Below the pieces are notes generated by a model. That model was not told where the DNA came from. It worked only from the letters and a program-made list of their open reading frames with translations, and did no database searches. The translations under genes and the position numbers were made by a program. From Streptomyces sp. BK340 (GTDB taxonomy: Bacteria > Actinomycetota > Actinomycetes > Streptomycetales > Streptomycetaceae), in the NCBI RefSeq assembly GCF_007827595.1, contig NZ_VISR01000003.1, positions 186,001 to 250,000 of the forward strand: a DNA stretch of 64,000 nucleotides. The letters run 5' to 3'. Shown here piece by piece: positions 46,795 to 56,053 of the stretch (positions within the stretch are counted from its first letter, which is position 1; each line of letters opens with the position of its first letter).

Positions 46795-47388
46795 TCAAGC
46801 CGACGCGCCACCCCGCTGGGTGTCGGCGCGTTCCCACTCCAGCGCCCACTGCCTCGTCCGGTGCCGGTCCAGAAGAGCGCGTACGGCTCGTGCAGAGCCC
46901 CAGACCGCGCCTCCCGCGGCCATGACCGCGCCCGCGCCGGTGAGAGAGGACCTCAGCACCGCGTCGGATCGGCCCGGAGGCTGGGAGACCAGGTCCCCCC
47001 GGGAGCTGGTCCACAGCCGCACGTGTGTCCCCACAGGGGTGTGCGCGGGCACCGCGGCCCGGCCGGTGCGCGTCCGGCCGTCCGGCGTCGTCCAACGGAC
47101 CGTCGCGCCGGCGTTGGTGGTCACGTCCGCGTGCGTGGGCGCCGATTCCCCGGCGCGCTCCAGGAGGACCGCCACGACCTGTCGGCGGCTGGAGCGGTCC
47201 TCCTCGAAGCCCTGGTCGGCGGCCACTGCGGCCACCGTGCCCGCGGTCGCGCCACCCAGCACGCCCGCGCCCCAAGCGACGAGCAGCAGCCACGCCTCGA
47301 TCAGATCGCTGGTCCGCCGCAGCGGACTCCGCCGCCACCGCCACAGCCTCCTGCGGAGCGTCCCGCGCCGTCCCCACCTCATCGCCAT
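46795..47388 (-). CDS. Rv1733c-like membrane protein
   Basis: A 197-residue protein with a very basic N-terminus (RRGTLRRRLWRWRRSPLRR), one membrane span near 35-60 (LIEAWLLLVAWGAGVLGG), an extracellular domain of about 85 residues (VRWTTPDGRTRTGRAAV) and a second span near 150-175. This is the layout of the actinobacterial Rv1733c family, a latency-linked membrane protein in mycobacteria whose biochemical role is unknown. The ATG at 47388 follows a GGGGGG run by five bases. It is divergent from the LmeA-like gene. Confidence 0.78.
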   Translation of the reverse strand: MAMRWGRRGTLRRRLWRWRRSPLRRTSDLIEAWLLLVAWGAGVLGGATAGTVAAVAADQGFEEDRSSRRQVVAVLLERAGESAPTHADVTTNAGATVRWTTPDGRTRTGRAAVPAHTPVGTHVRLWTSSRGDLVSQPPGRSDAVLRSSLTGAGAVMAAGGAVWGSARAVRALLDRHRTRQWALEWERADTQRGGASA

Positions 47389-47626
47389 GGACGGACACCC
47401 CCCCTTACGAGCACCAGCGCCCTTGCGTGGTGTTGTCCGGAACCGTAAGGAAGCCGGCCGCTGATCAAAAGACCTCGGCAGCGGTTGTCGCTGCGCGCTG
47501 CCCATCTCCGCGGTGAAGAGCACCGGGTCACTCTTACCCCGGTCGCCCGTGGGGGTCGTCCGCCGAGTGGGTCGGATGCCGTGGACCCGTCGCCCCTCTC
47601 CGCGAGGCTGGTGCCCGAACCGCCGA

Positions 47627-47662
47627 CCGTGCATGATCGGTTCCCGGACTGATCATGCACGG
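47627..47662. promoter_or_regulatory. perfect 12-base inverted repeat in a divergent promoter region
   Basis: CCGTGCATGATC (47627-47638) and GATCATGCACGG (47651-47662) pair perfectly around 12 bases. The right arm ends 27 bases before the start of the LmeA-like gene. It may be an operator or form an RNA hairpin in the leader. Similar TGCATGATC sequences were not noticed elsewhere in the window. Confidence 0.6.
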
Positions 47663-47689
47663 CCGTGGCCGGTGCAACAGGGGGCTCCT

Positions 47690-48403
47690 ATGAGGCATCG
47701 CTGGGTCAAGGTCGTCGCGATCACAGTGGTGGTGCCGGCTGTTCTCCTCACCGTCGCGGACCGGGTGGCCGTGCACTACGCCGACGAGGAGGCCACCCAC
47801 CTCGCCGCAGAGAAGTACGGCTACCAGAACACCACTGACGGGTACCTCGACGTGTCCATCGAGGGCTTTCCCTTCCTGACCCAGGCGTTCGGCCAGAACT
47901 TCGACCACGTCAGCCTGAACGCAGAACAGTTCACCATCGACACCACGAACAATGCCCAGGGCGGCTACCTGCCCGTCAAGCAGCTCCAGCTCGACCTGCA
48001 CGGCGTGCAGGTGACCTCCCTGACCGCGCACAGTGCCGAGGCGAACCTCGCCACGGGCGCCTTGACGCTCTCGTACGAGGCACTGTCCGGCGTGGTCACA
48101 CGGCTGGCGGGCAGCGGCGGCCCCATCCGCATCTCCCGGGCCGCGGGTTCGGCGGGGCAGGCCGCTCGGGTGAGGATCACGGGCGTCGTCGGCGGCCGCG
48201 AGCTGAACAGCACGGGCACGCTGCTCGCCCAGGGAAATGAAATCTCCCTCAGCCTCCCCGGGGCCGAACAGCCGACGGCGACCTGGCGGGTCCAGCTTCC
48301 CGAGAACGTCGGCTTCACCGCGGCGCGCGCCACTTCGGACGGTGTGCAGATCAGCATGGTCGGTCACCTGGTGAACCTCGGCTCCTCACGCTTCACCGGG
48401 TGA
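47690..48403 (+). CDS. LmeA-like protein (DUF2993)
   Basis: A 237-residue protein with one N-terminal membrane span or signal (VKVVAITVVVPAVLLTVADRV) and a DUF2993 domain: VSIEGFPFLTQAFGQNFDHVSL, then VKQLQLDLHGVQVTS. The mycobacterial LmeA in this family is a periplasmic lipid-binding protein involved in lipomannan elongation; in streptomycetes a lipid-transfer role is inferred. The ATG at 47690 follows AGGGGG by six bases. It has an inverted repeat in its leader. Confidence 0.82.
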   Translation: MRHRWVKVVAITVVVPAVLLTVADRVAVHYADEEATHLAAEKYGYQNTTDGYLDVSIEGFPFLTQAFGQNFDHVSLNAEQFTIDTTNNAQGGYLPVKQLQLDLHGVQVTSLTAHSAEANLATGALTLSYEALSGVVTRLAGSGGPIRISRAAGSAGQAARVRITGVVGGRELNSTGTLLAQGNEISLSLPGAEQPTATWRVQLPENVGFTAARATSDGVQISMVGHLVNLGSSRFTG

Positions 48404-48585
48404 GCCGACTCTGCTCCTCGGCCCTGTTCGGCCGACCCGCCACGACGCCGCAGCTCGGGTCTCGCGATCCAAGGGCGAGGGTGCCGTAGAGAGACGGCGG
48501 CACGGGCCAATTCCACCAGGACGACAGCCACATGCGCCGGCTCCCGGTGATCGCCACAGCCTGCGGGCATACGCCCACGCCGGGG

Positions 48586-51500
48586 CTAGCCGATCGCGTC
48601 AGCCGCAATGACCTGCTCCGTCCAGATGATCTTGCCGGTCTTCGTGTAACGAGTGCCCCACCGGCGGGCCATCTGGGCGACGATCAGCAGGCCCCGTCCC
48701 CCCTCGTCGGTGGTCCGCGCGTGACGGAGCCGAGGCGCGGTGCTGCTGGAGTCGGAGACCTCGCAGATCAGGCCGCGGTCCCGGATCAAGCGCAGGCAGA
48801 CCGGTCCGGCCGCATGACGGATCGCGTTGGTCACCAGTTCACTGACGATGAGTTCCGTGGTGAACGTGAGATCGGGGATGCCCCACTCCGCCAGCTTCCG
48901 AGCCGCGAGGTCGCGGGCGTGTGCGACGGCAGCCGGATCGCTGGGCAGGTCCCAGGAGGCGACGCGGTCCGGGGCCAGGACACGGGTCCGGGCGAGGAGC
49001 AGGGCCGCGTCGTCGGCAGGCGGACCCGTCAGCAGGCTGTCGATCACTCGTTCGCCGGTCTCCGCCAGGGTGGGCAGGGGGGCCTCGAGGGCATCGCCCA
49101 GCCGGGAGAGCCCGACGTCGATGTCCCGGTCGACGGACTCGATGAGGCCGTCGGTGTAGAGGGCGAGAAGGCTGCCGTCTTCCAGTTCGGTCTCGATGGC
49201 CTCGAAGGGGAGGTAGCCGAGGCCGAGTGGTGGTCCGGCGGGCAGGTCCAGAATCTCAGCGGCGCCGTCGGGAGCGACGATCATCGGGGGGAGGTGACCT
49301 GCTCGGGCCATGGTGCACAGCCTGCTGACCGGGTCGTAGACGGCGTACAGGCAGGTGGCGCCCAGGAATGCGGTGCCCGTCGCCTCGCCCTCGGCCGCCA
49401 ACGGAGCATCGATGTCGTGGGCCCCCATGAGGCCGATGACCAGGTCGTCCAGATGGGCCAGCAGTTCGTCCGGAGACAGGTCGAGGTTGGCGAGCGTGCG
49501 CACCGCGACGCGCAGGCGCCCCATGGTCGCCGCCGCGTTGATGCCGTGCCCGGCCACGTCCCCGACGACCAGGGCGACACGGGCTCCGGAGAGCGGGATC
49601 ACGTCGAACCAGTCGCCGCCCACACCACTGGGGGCATCCGCCGGCAGGTACCACGACGCCACCGCGAGAGCGGACCCTCCCGTCAGGTCCTGCGGCAGCA
49701 GGTAGCGCTGCATGGAGCGGGCCGCGGTGCGCTCGCGGGTGAAACGGCGGGCGTTGTCGATGCACACCGCAGCTCGGGAGACGAGTTCCTCGGCAAGGCG
49801 GACGTCGTCGTCCTCGAAGGGGCCCAGCCGCCGCGACCGGGCGAACGTCGCCACCCCCAGGGTGACGCCGCGCGCCCGCACGGGCACCACCATCACCGAG
49901 CGGAAGTCGTAGTCCAGGAACGAGGCGCCCAGCGTTTCGTCCACCGTCACCCACGGACTGTTGGTGCGGTCAAGGACCCGTTCGACCAGGGCCCTGCTCT
50001 CCAGCAGACAGCGGGTCACGGGCGACGCGGGCGCACGTCGGACTGTTTCCCCCACGGCAAGGGACGCCTCGGGGCATCCCTCACGGACCGACCGCTGGGC
50101 CGCACGGCGGATGACGGGTGACGTACCGACCGGCCCGGGGGCCGGCTCCTCGCCCCTCGTGACCGAGTCCAGCAGGTCGACGGCGACGAAGTCCGCGACG
50201 GCCGGCACCGCGTCGTCGGCCAGTTCCTGCGCGGTCCGCGTGACGTCCAGGGTGCTGCCGATGCGGGCAGCGGCGTCATTGAGCAGGGCCAGGCGCTCCT
50301 GCGCCCGCCACCGCTCAGTGACATCGATGATCATGTACCAGACACCGACATTCCGGTCGTGGCGGTCCTTCATCGCGAAGAAAGAGGCGGAGATCGCCCG
50401 GCTTCGGTCGTGCACCGTGTAGCCGGCGCCGCGGTACTCGAAGTCCATCACCGGCGCGCCGGTCCGAAGAACCTCGCGCATCTTCTCCTCGAAGGCGTCG
50501 GCCTCGGCTTGCGGCAATACCTCCGCCATCCGCCGCCCCAGCCGCCGCTTCAGCGAGATCTGGCGGTCCAGCGGCTCGTTCACCCAGACGTACCGCAGAT
50601 CCGTGTCGAGAACGGCGATGCCGACCGGCGCGTGGCTGAGGAAGGGGGTCAGCATCAGCTGGCTCACCCCGCCGCCCGGCATCCGCCAGAAGGCCCGTTT
50701 CGGAGGCCGGCCGACGAACCTGCCGAAGATCAGTGCCGCGAGCGTGGCGACCAGGACGCCCGGGATCATCTCGTAGATGCCCGACCAGAAGGGGCCGTGC
50801 AGCGGCTTGACCACACGCCACAGGAGCACCGTGACCGCGCCGGACACGATCCCGGCCATGGCCCCCGCCCAGGTCATGCGCGGCCAGTACAGCGAGAGCA
50901 GGACCACGGGGCCGAAAGCGGCCCCGATGCCCGCCCAGGCGTAGCCCACGATCCCCAGCAGCCCGCCGCCTCTCAGCGCGATCACGGAGGCCACGAGGGT
51001 CACGGCGACGACGGCGGAACGCCCCACCCACACCAGTACCTCGTCCGAGGCGCGCCGCTTGAGGAACGCGTGGTAGAAGTCCTCCGTGAGGGCGACGGAC
51101 GACACGAGGAGCTGGCTGTCCGCGGTCGAGATGATCGCGGCGAGCACCGCGATCAGCATCACGCCCGCGCCCCACGGACTGAACAGGGTCCGGCTCAGAG
51201 TGATGTACACCGTCTGCGGGTCATGGAGCGGTGTGCCGAACTGCGCGATGCCCAGCAGGCCGACCACTGTGGCACCGGCCAGCACCACGACCACCCACCC
51301 GGTCTCGATACGACGGGCCGAGGGCACGGCACTGGTGCTGCGGATGCCCATGAAGCGGGCCAGGATGTGCGGCTGCCCGAAATAGCCGAGGCCCCACGAG
51401 AGCAACGAGATGATCGACACTGCGCCGAGCGACCCGCCGCCTCCCGACCAGTGTCCGTTCACGAAGTCGACTTTGGCGCCCATGTCCAGCAGGCTGGGTG

Positions 51501-52170
51501 TCCTGCTGTCGAGGGAGTCACGCAGCGCACCGAAGCCGCCGAGCGACGCGATACCCACGACGGGGAGGACGAGCAGGGCGAGGAACATCAGCGTGGCCTG
51601 CATGACGTGGGTCAGGCTCACGGCCAGGAAGCCGCCCAGGCATGAGTAGACGACGATCACCAGGGCGGTCAGGGCCACCCCGAGCCGGAAACCGGCGCCG
51701 AAGATGTGCCCGAAAAGCAGCCCGCCGGCCACCAGTCCACTGGCGACGTACACGGTGAAGAACACGAGGGTCACCACCGCCGAGACCATCCGGAGCATCC
51801 GTGTGCGGTCCTCGAACCGCTCCTCCAGGTAGGCCGACAGGCTCACCGCGTTCCCCGCGCGCTCGGTGTAGGTGCGCAGCCTCGGCGCGACGAACAGCCA
51901 GTTGAGGTACGTACCGAGCACCAGACCGACCGCGATCCAGCTTGCGCCGACACCGGCCGCGTACACCGCTCCGGGGAAGGCGAGGAACAGCCAGCCGGAC
52001 ATGTCGCTGGCCCCTGCGGACAGGGCGGCGACGAACGCGGGGAGCCTGCGGCCGCCCAGGGCGAAGTCGGCGAAGGTGCGCGTACGGCGGTAGGCCCAGA
52101 CACCCGTTCCGATCATGACGGCCACGTACACGAGGAACGTGGCCACGATCGGCGCACTCAAGTCGGACAT
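48586..52170 (-). CDS. sodium/solute symporter fused to PAS-GAF-PP2C-HATPase signalling modules
   Basis: A 1194-residue fusion. Residues 1-480 form an SSS-family (PutP-like) transporter with about 13 spans (FADFALGGRRLPAFVAALSAGASDMSGWLFL and ISTADSQLLVSSVALTEDFY). Residues about 507-625 are a PAS domain (FLSHAPVGIAVLDTDLRYVW), about 627-807 a GAF domain, and about 830-1057 a SpoIIE/RsbU-type PP2C phosphatase with GVGGDWFDVIPL, VVGDVAGHG and YTDGLIE metal-site Asp residues. Residues 1070-1190 form an RsbW-like HATPase (ELIVSELVTNAIRHA, DEGGRGLLIV). It could sense solute flux and signal through phosphorylation of an anti-sigma antagonist. A start at ATG 52170 is well supported by the transporter N-terminus. 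Confidence 0.92.
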   Translation of the reverse strand: MSDLSAPIVATFLVYVAVMIGTGVWAYRRTRTFADFALGGRRLPAFVAALSAGASDMSGWLFLAFPGAVYAAGVGASWIAVGLVLGTYLNWLFVAPRLRTYTERAGNAVSLSAYLEERFEDRTRMLRMVSAVVTLVFFTVYVASGLVAGGLLFGHIFGAGFRLGVALTALVIVVYSCLGGFLAVSLTHVMQATLMFLALLVLPVVGIASLGGFGALRDSLDSRTPSLLDMGAKVDFVNGHWSGGGGSLGAVSIISLLSWGLGYFGQPHILARFMGIRSTSAVPSARRIETGWVVVVLAGATVVGLLGIAQFGTPLHDPQTVYITLSRTLFSPWGAGVMLIAVLAAIISTADSQLLVSSVALTEDFYHAFLKRRASDEVLVWVGRSAVVAVTLVASVIALRGGGLLGIVGYAWAGIGAAFGPVVLLSLYWPRMTWAGAMAGIVSGAVTVLLWRVVKPLHGPFWSGIYEMIPGVLVATLAALIFGRFVGRPPKRAFWRMPGGGVSQLMLTPFLSHAPVGIAVLDTDLRYVWVNEPLDRQISLKRRLGRRMAEVLPQAEADAFEEKMREVLRTGAPVMDFEYRGAGYTVHDRSRAISASFFAMKDRHDRNVGVWYMIIDVTERWRAQERLALLNDAAARIGSTLDVTRTAQELADDAVPAVADFVAVDLLDSVTRGEEPAPGPVGTSPVIRRAAQRSVREGCPEASLAVGETVRRAPASPVTRCLLESRALVERVLDRTNSPWVTVDETLGASFLDYDFRSVMVVPVRARGVTLGVATFARSRRLGPFEDDDVRLAEELVSRAAVCIDNARRFTRERTAARSMQRYLLPQDLTGGSALAVASWYLPADAPSGVGGDWFDVIPLSGARVALVVGDVAGHGINAAATMGRLRVAVRTLANLDLSPDELLAHLDDLVIGLMGAHDIDAPLAAEGEATGTAFLGATCLYAVYDPVSRLCTMARAGHLPPMIVAPDGAAEILDLPAGPPLGLGYLPFEAIETELEDGSLLALYTDGLIESVDRDIDVGLSRLGDALEAPLPTLAETGERVIDSLLTGPPADDAALLLARTRVLAPDRVASWDLPSDPAAVAHARDLAARKLAEWGIPDLTFTTELIVSELVTNAIRHAAGPVCLRLIRDRGLICEVSDSSSTAPRLRHARTTDEGGRGLLIVAQMARRWGTRYTKTGKIIWTEQVIAADAIG

Positions 52171-52347
52171 ACTGCCTCGCCTGCGAGGTTCATGAGCACG
52201 GGTCTACAACCGCACGACTGACAGCCGTGATCCCTACTACACAAATGTACAGATTCCGGACGCCGTCGGCGGCCGCTGCCGCCCGCGCCGGTGCCGGCCC
52301 GGGCAACTCCGTCACGCCGAGGCCGAAGAGGACCGCCATCACAGCGA

Positions 52348-54849
52348 TCAGGCACGGAAGTCTTCTCCCTCCGCCACGGGCAGCCCGATCAGGAGCAGTG
52401 TCACGTCATCGTCATGTGTGGCCGTGTCCGGCAGGAGGGTCTTGATCAGCAGGTCGGCTGTCCGGTCGAGGCTCTCCTGATCTGCGGGTGCTCCTTTCAG
52501 CGCCGAGTCGAGCGTGCGGGCGAGGGTGTCGATCTGGGTCTCGATGTCCGTGCCGGGCCTTTCGACCAGTCCATCGGTATAGAGGGCCAGCGTGGTGCCC
52601 GGTGCCACCGGTTGGGTCGCCTGCTGGAACGGCACTCCTGCGCCACACGGATCGTTGACGCCCAGCGGTACCCCGACCGGCGTCCGGAGCATCCGGGCGG
52701 GCCCGTCGGGAGGCAGGGCGATGACCGGGAGGTGTCCCGCCGAACAGAGGGTGACCTCGTGGCTGCTCTGGTCCACCACCAGGTAGACGCAGGTGACGAG
52801 CTGATCCGCCAGGTCGGCCACGAACGCGTCCAGCCCGGTCATCAGCCGGCTCGGCGGTACGTCTGTGCGGGCCAATGCATGGGAGGCAGCGCGCATCTGG
52901 CCCATGACGGCCGCCGCCTCCAGGCCGCGACCCATCACGTCACCCACGACGACGCCGGTGCGGTGAACATCCAGCGGAATGATGTCGAACCAGTCGCCGC
53001 CCACTCCTGGGTCCTGGACGGACGCCAGGTACCGGTGGGCGGCGGGCAGGTGGGGCAAGGGGGGAGGCGCGCCCATGAGGCTGTGCTGCAGGGTGTAGGC
53101 GATGCGTCGGTGCTCCTCGTAGCGCTCGGCGCGTTCGGCCTCGGCGTGTCTGCGTTCGGTGATGTCCCGCACGGTCAGGAACACCCGCGTCTCCTCTTCT
53201 GCCTGGAGACTGCTCACGCTCACTTCGACGGGGAACTCCGTGCCGTCGCTGCGCAGCCCGTAGAGGCCGTGGTCCAGGACGGTCGGCTTCGGATTCACCT
53301 GTCGCAGGTAGGCACGCAGCAGTGCACTGTGCCTACGACGCCGCGGGGCGGGCACCAGGTCGACGACCGGGGTGCCCACGAGGTCGGACGGCGAACGTCC
53401 GAGCAACTTCTGCACTTGCGCATTGGTCATGACGATGACGCCTTGGCCGTCCGTGATCAGCAGGGCGTCGGGAGCCGATTCCAGCAGCGCGAGGAAGCGC
53501 CGGCCGGCCCGTCGTACTTCGCGCTGGGCCGCGACTCGGTCGGTGACGTCGGTGATCACACCGCATACGGCGTAGGGAGTGCCGGAAGCGGTCTTGAGCG
53601 GGAACAGGCTGGTGAGGAAGTCCCGCGACCCGCCGGGCAGGGCGATCAGTTCCTCCTGCTGCGTGGGAGCACCCTCGGCCAACATGGCGAGGTCGGCGGC
53701 GCGTGCCTGACGCGCGAGGTCGGGCGGCATGACATCCCGGTCGCGGCGGCCCAGTACCCGTTCGCGGGACAGGCCCAGGCTCTCCTCGAAGGTCGTGTTG
53801 ACCGCCAGGAAGCGACCGTCCAGATCCTTGATGAACATCACCGCGGGCGTGTGGTCCATGAACGCCTGCAGCAGTTCGTTCTGCCGCACCTGCCATTCGG
53901 CACGTGCATGCGCCAACTCGACACGGCGGCCCACGGCCAACGTCGCGAAGATGACCGTGGTGAACACGGCCACGTGCCCGCACACCAGCAGCGCGGTACC
54001 CAGACGCGTTCCGAACAGTCCCGTGTCCTCACCGGCCAGGACGAGCCCACCCAGCAGCGGCGGTACCACCAGGACGGTGGCGACCAGCCGGCGCCCGAGT
54101 GCTCCCGTGGTGCCCGCGTTCATCAGCAGTCCGGCAAGTCCACTGTCCGGCCGGGCGAGGAAGGCAGCGATGCCCAGCAGCACCAGAGCCGTCCCGGTGT
54201 ACAGGGCCATCCCCTTGTACGCACCGAACCGCTCGAGTTCGGGCACGGCGTACGCGAACCCGTAAAGCCGCAGCATGCCCAGGGTGAGGACAACCAGGCC
54301 CGGGACCTGGCTCGTCCATGCGGGCAGACGTGACGCGCTCGCGCACAGGGCTGCCACGCCCCCCACCATCAGTGCAGCAGCTGTATTCGGTGCCATCCGG
54401 CCGGGCACCTCTGACGCCATCCGGGCGGTGTCGTCCTTGAAAAGGAGTTCATCGATGCCCAGGGCCACCCCGGTCACGTACTCCGCGGCGGTGAGTCCAC
54501 CGATCACAACGGCCAGCGCCCCGGCCGCGCGCACCACGACGGTCACCCACGGAGTGACACGGCTGCGAGCCACCAAGAACAGGGAGACACCCAGCGCCAG
54601 CAGAGCCACGGCCGTGTTCGCGCTCATGGCCGCATCGCCACGTGGCACACGCCTGAGGACGTCGATACCGAAGACCCAGCCGGAGAAGCCTGCCGCCCCC
54701 AGCACAGCGGCCAGCAGGGCGGCACCCTGAGCCGCAACGCGGGCAGCATCCAGGGCGGACTGCTGGTACGGCAAGTCCGCGGCCTGCGCTGCGTCGAGTG
54801 CGCCAGGCAACTCGACCTTCTGCTCTTTTACCACCGAACACTCGCCCAT
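52348..54849 (-). CDS. multi-pass membrane sensor with two PAS domains and PP2C phosphatase
   Basis: An 833-residue protein. Residues about 35-305 contain seven to eight hydrophobic segments in a MASE-like integral sensor. PAS1 (about 320-440) includes AFMDHTPAVMFIKDLDGRFLAVN, and PAS2 (about 448-570) LLESAPDALLITDGQGVIVMTN. From about 595 comes a SpoIIE/RsbU phosphatase: GVGGDWFDIIPL, VVGDVMGRG, LYTDGLVERPG and DDVTLLLI supply the acidic metal ligands. It lacks a kinase domain. It lies 177 bases upstream of the symporter fusion on the same strand, so they may act in one network that controls an alternative sigma factor. The ATG at 54849 is not backed by a strong ribosome site. Confidence 0.9.
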   Translation of the reverse strand: MGECSVVKEQKVELPGALDAAQAADLPYQQSALDAARVAAQGAALLAAVLGAAGFSGWVFGIDVLRRVPRGDAAMSANTAVALLALGVSLFLVARSRVTPWVTVVVRAAGALAVVIGGLTAAEYVTGVALGIDELLFKDDTARMASEVPGRMAPNTAAALMVGGVAALCASASRLPAWTSQVPGLVVLTLGMLRLYGFAYAVPELERFGAYKGMALYTGTALVLLGIAAFLARPDSGLAGLLMNAGTTGALGRRLVATVLVVPPLLGGLVLAGEDTGLFGTRLGTALLVCGHVAVFTTVIFATLAVGRRVELAHARAEWQVRQNELLQAFMDHTPAVMFIKDLDGRFLAVNTTFEESLGLSRERVLGRRDRDVMPPDLARQARAADLAMLAEGAPTQQEELIALPGGSRDFLTSLFPLKTASGTPYAVCGVITDVTDRVAAQREVRRAGRRFLALLESAPDALLITDGQGVIVMTNAQVQKLLGRSPSDLVGTPVVDLVPAPRRRRHSALLRAYLRQVNPKPTVLDHGLYGLRSDGTEFPVEVSVSSLQAEEETRVFLTVRDITERRHAEAERAERYEEHRRIAYTLQHSLMGAPPPLPHLPAAHRYLASVQDPGVGGDWFDIIPLDVHRTGVVVGDVMGRGLEAAAVMGQMRAASHALARTDVPPSRLMTGLDAFVADLADQLVTCVYLVVDQSSHEVTLCSAGHLPVIALPPDGPARMLRTPVGVPLGVNDPCGAGVPFQQATQPVAPGTTLALYTDGLVERPGTDIETQIDTLARTLDSALKGAPADQESLDRTADLLIKTLLPDTATHDDDVTLLLIGLPVAEGEDFRA

Positions 54850-54875
54850 GTGGACAAACAGCTAAATCCACTCTC

Positions 54876-54881
54876 ATACCC
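54876..54881 (-). promoter_or_regulatory. SigB-like -10 element
   Basis: On the minus strand GGGTAT lies 27 bases before the PAS-PP2C start, preceded by an AT-richer stretch (GCAAATTACTTA) and GTGGGT. Streptomycete SigB-family promoters use GGGTAC/T at -10. The -35 match is poor. If real, the phosphatase would feed back on its own sigma factor. The 356-base interval 54850-55205 is otherwise gene-free and must also hold the FKBP promoter. Confidence 0.35.
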
Positions 54882-55205
54882 TAAGTAATTTGCACCCACG
54901 GTGCCCTGGTCCGAGCGTCCCCGCCCTGCCTGATCATGCTGGGGTCCTCGCGCCGTCTTCCCTGTTCGTCGCCACGGTCCCACGAGGAGACGTCCCAAAC
55001 CGCGGTTGGCCAGACGACAAAACGCCGCTGCCGGCACGTCCACCGGCCAGTAGCCGGTCCGTGCGAAAGATCGTCACGTGTGGCCGCTGGATCCGGTGTG
55101 CTCCGGGGACCGTCATGCTCGGTAGCGTGACCCTCTGCTGCGTGGAGTGTCCACGTGTCCGGCTGGCCCGTGCGACGGCTTCCGACGGAGAGTGATGAGG
55201 CTGCG

Positions 55206-55619
55206 ATGAGTGAACTGACGAAGCCCGAGGTCGACGTTCCGGAGGGTGACGCTCCTACCGAGCTGACCATCCGGGACCTGATCGTCGGGGACGGAGCTGA
55301 GGTGAAGCCGGGCATGGTGGTCAGGGTCCACTATGTCGGGGTGACCTTCGAGTCCGGGAAGGAGTTCGATGCCTCCTGGGACCGGGGCCAGCCGTTCAAG
55401 TACGCCCTGGGCGGTGGCAAGGTCATCAAGGGCTTGGACCGGGGGGTGAGGGGGATGAAGGTCGGCGGTCGGCGCGAGATCATCGTTCCCCCGCGTCTCG
55501 GCTACGGCAATCAGTCGCCCTCGCCGTTGATCCCGGCGGGCTCGACCCTGGTCTTCGTGGTGGACCTGCTGGACTCGTATTCCAGCACTACCGGGTGGAG
55601 CAACGCCCAGCACCACTGA
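55206..55619 (+). CDS. FKBP-type peptidyl-prolyl isomerase
   Basis: A 137-residue single FKBP domain without a signal, so cytoplasmic. Landmarks are VRVHYVGVTFESGKEFDASW, KVIKGLDRGVRGMKVGGRREIIVPPRLGYGNQSPSPLIPAGSTLVFVVDLL; the aromatic pocket residues Tyr, Phe, Asp and Trp are kept except that the usual Trp position in VIxGW reads Leu (IKGLD). The ATG at 55206 follows GAGG by five bases. Function is isomerisation at proline bonds during folding. Confidence 0.92.
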   Translation: MSELTKPEVDVPEGDAPTELTIRDLIVGDGAEVKPGMVVRVHYVGVTFESGKEFDASWDRGQPFKYALGGGKVIKGLDRGVRGMKVGGRREIIVPPRLGYGNQSPSPLIPAGSTLVFVVDLLDSYSSTTGWSNAQHH

Positions 55620-55785
55620 CCGCTCCTCCCCCACGACGTGCTGCGTCGTCCCCCCGGGGTTGGCGCCGCTGTGCTCCTCGCTACCGCCGCCGCTTCCGCC
55701 TCCGCAGCGTCCGAACGGTTCCGCTGAGTCTGAACCCCGAGGCCGCGCTCGGCAGACGGCGGAGGTCCCCGGCGGAATCCAGCCT

Positions 55786-55980
55786 GTCGCACTGATCGAC
55801 CTGACCTTGAAGTTCCTGCGCCCGATCACCGTCGAGACCGGCAAGGTCCGCGCCATCGGTACCGTCCTCAACAGCGGCCGCCGCACCGCGCTCGCCCAGG
55901 CGGAGCTCCGCGACTCCGACGACCTGCTCCTGGCCCACGCCACCAGCAGCTGCATGCTCTTCCCCGTCCCGGCCCGCTGA
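55786..55980 (+). pseudogene. C-terminal remnant of a PaaI-like thioesterase
   Basis: The last 65 codons before a TGA at 55980 encode a hotdog-fold C-terminus: ALIDLTLKFLRPITVETG, VRAIGTVLNSGRRTALAQAEL and LLLAHATSSCMLF. The N-terminal half of the family (active-site helix) is absent: the 166 bases upstream to the FKBP stop carry no matching sequence, and no start codon with ribosome site precedes it. A 5' truncation by deletion is the best reading. Confidence 0.7.
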
Positions 55981-56053
55981 TCACCATGCCCGGCGCGAGG
56001 AGAAGACCCCTCGGAGTCGGCCGGCCCGCCCGGGCCGCGTCGGCCAGGCGTCG

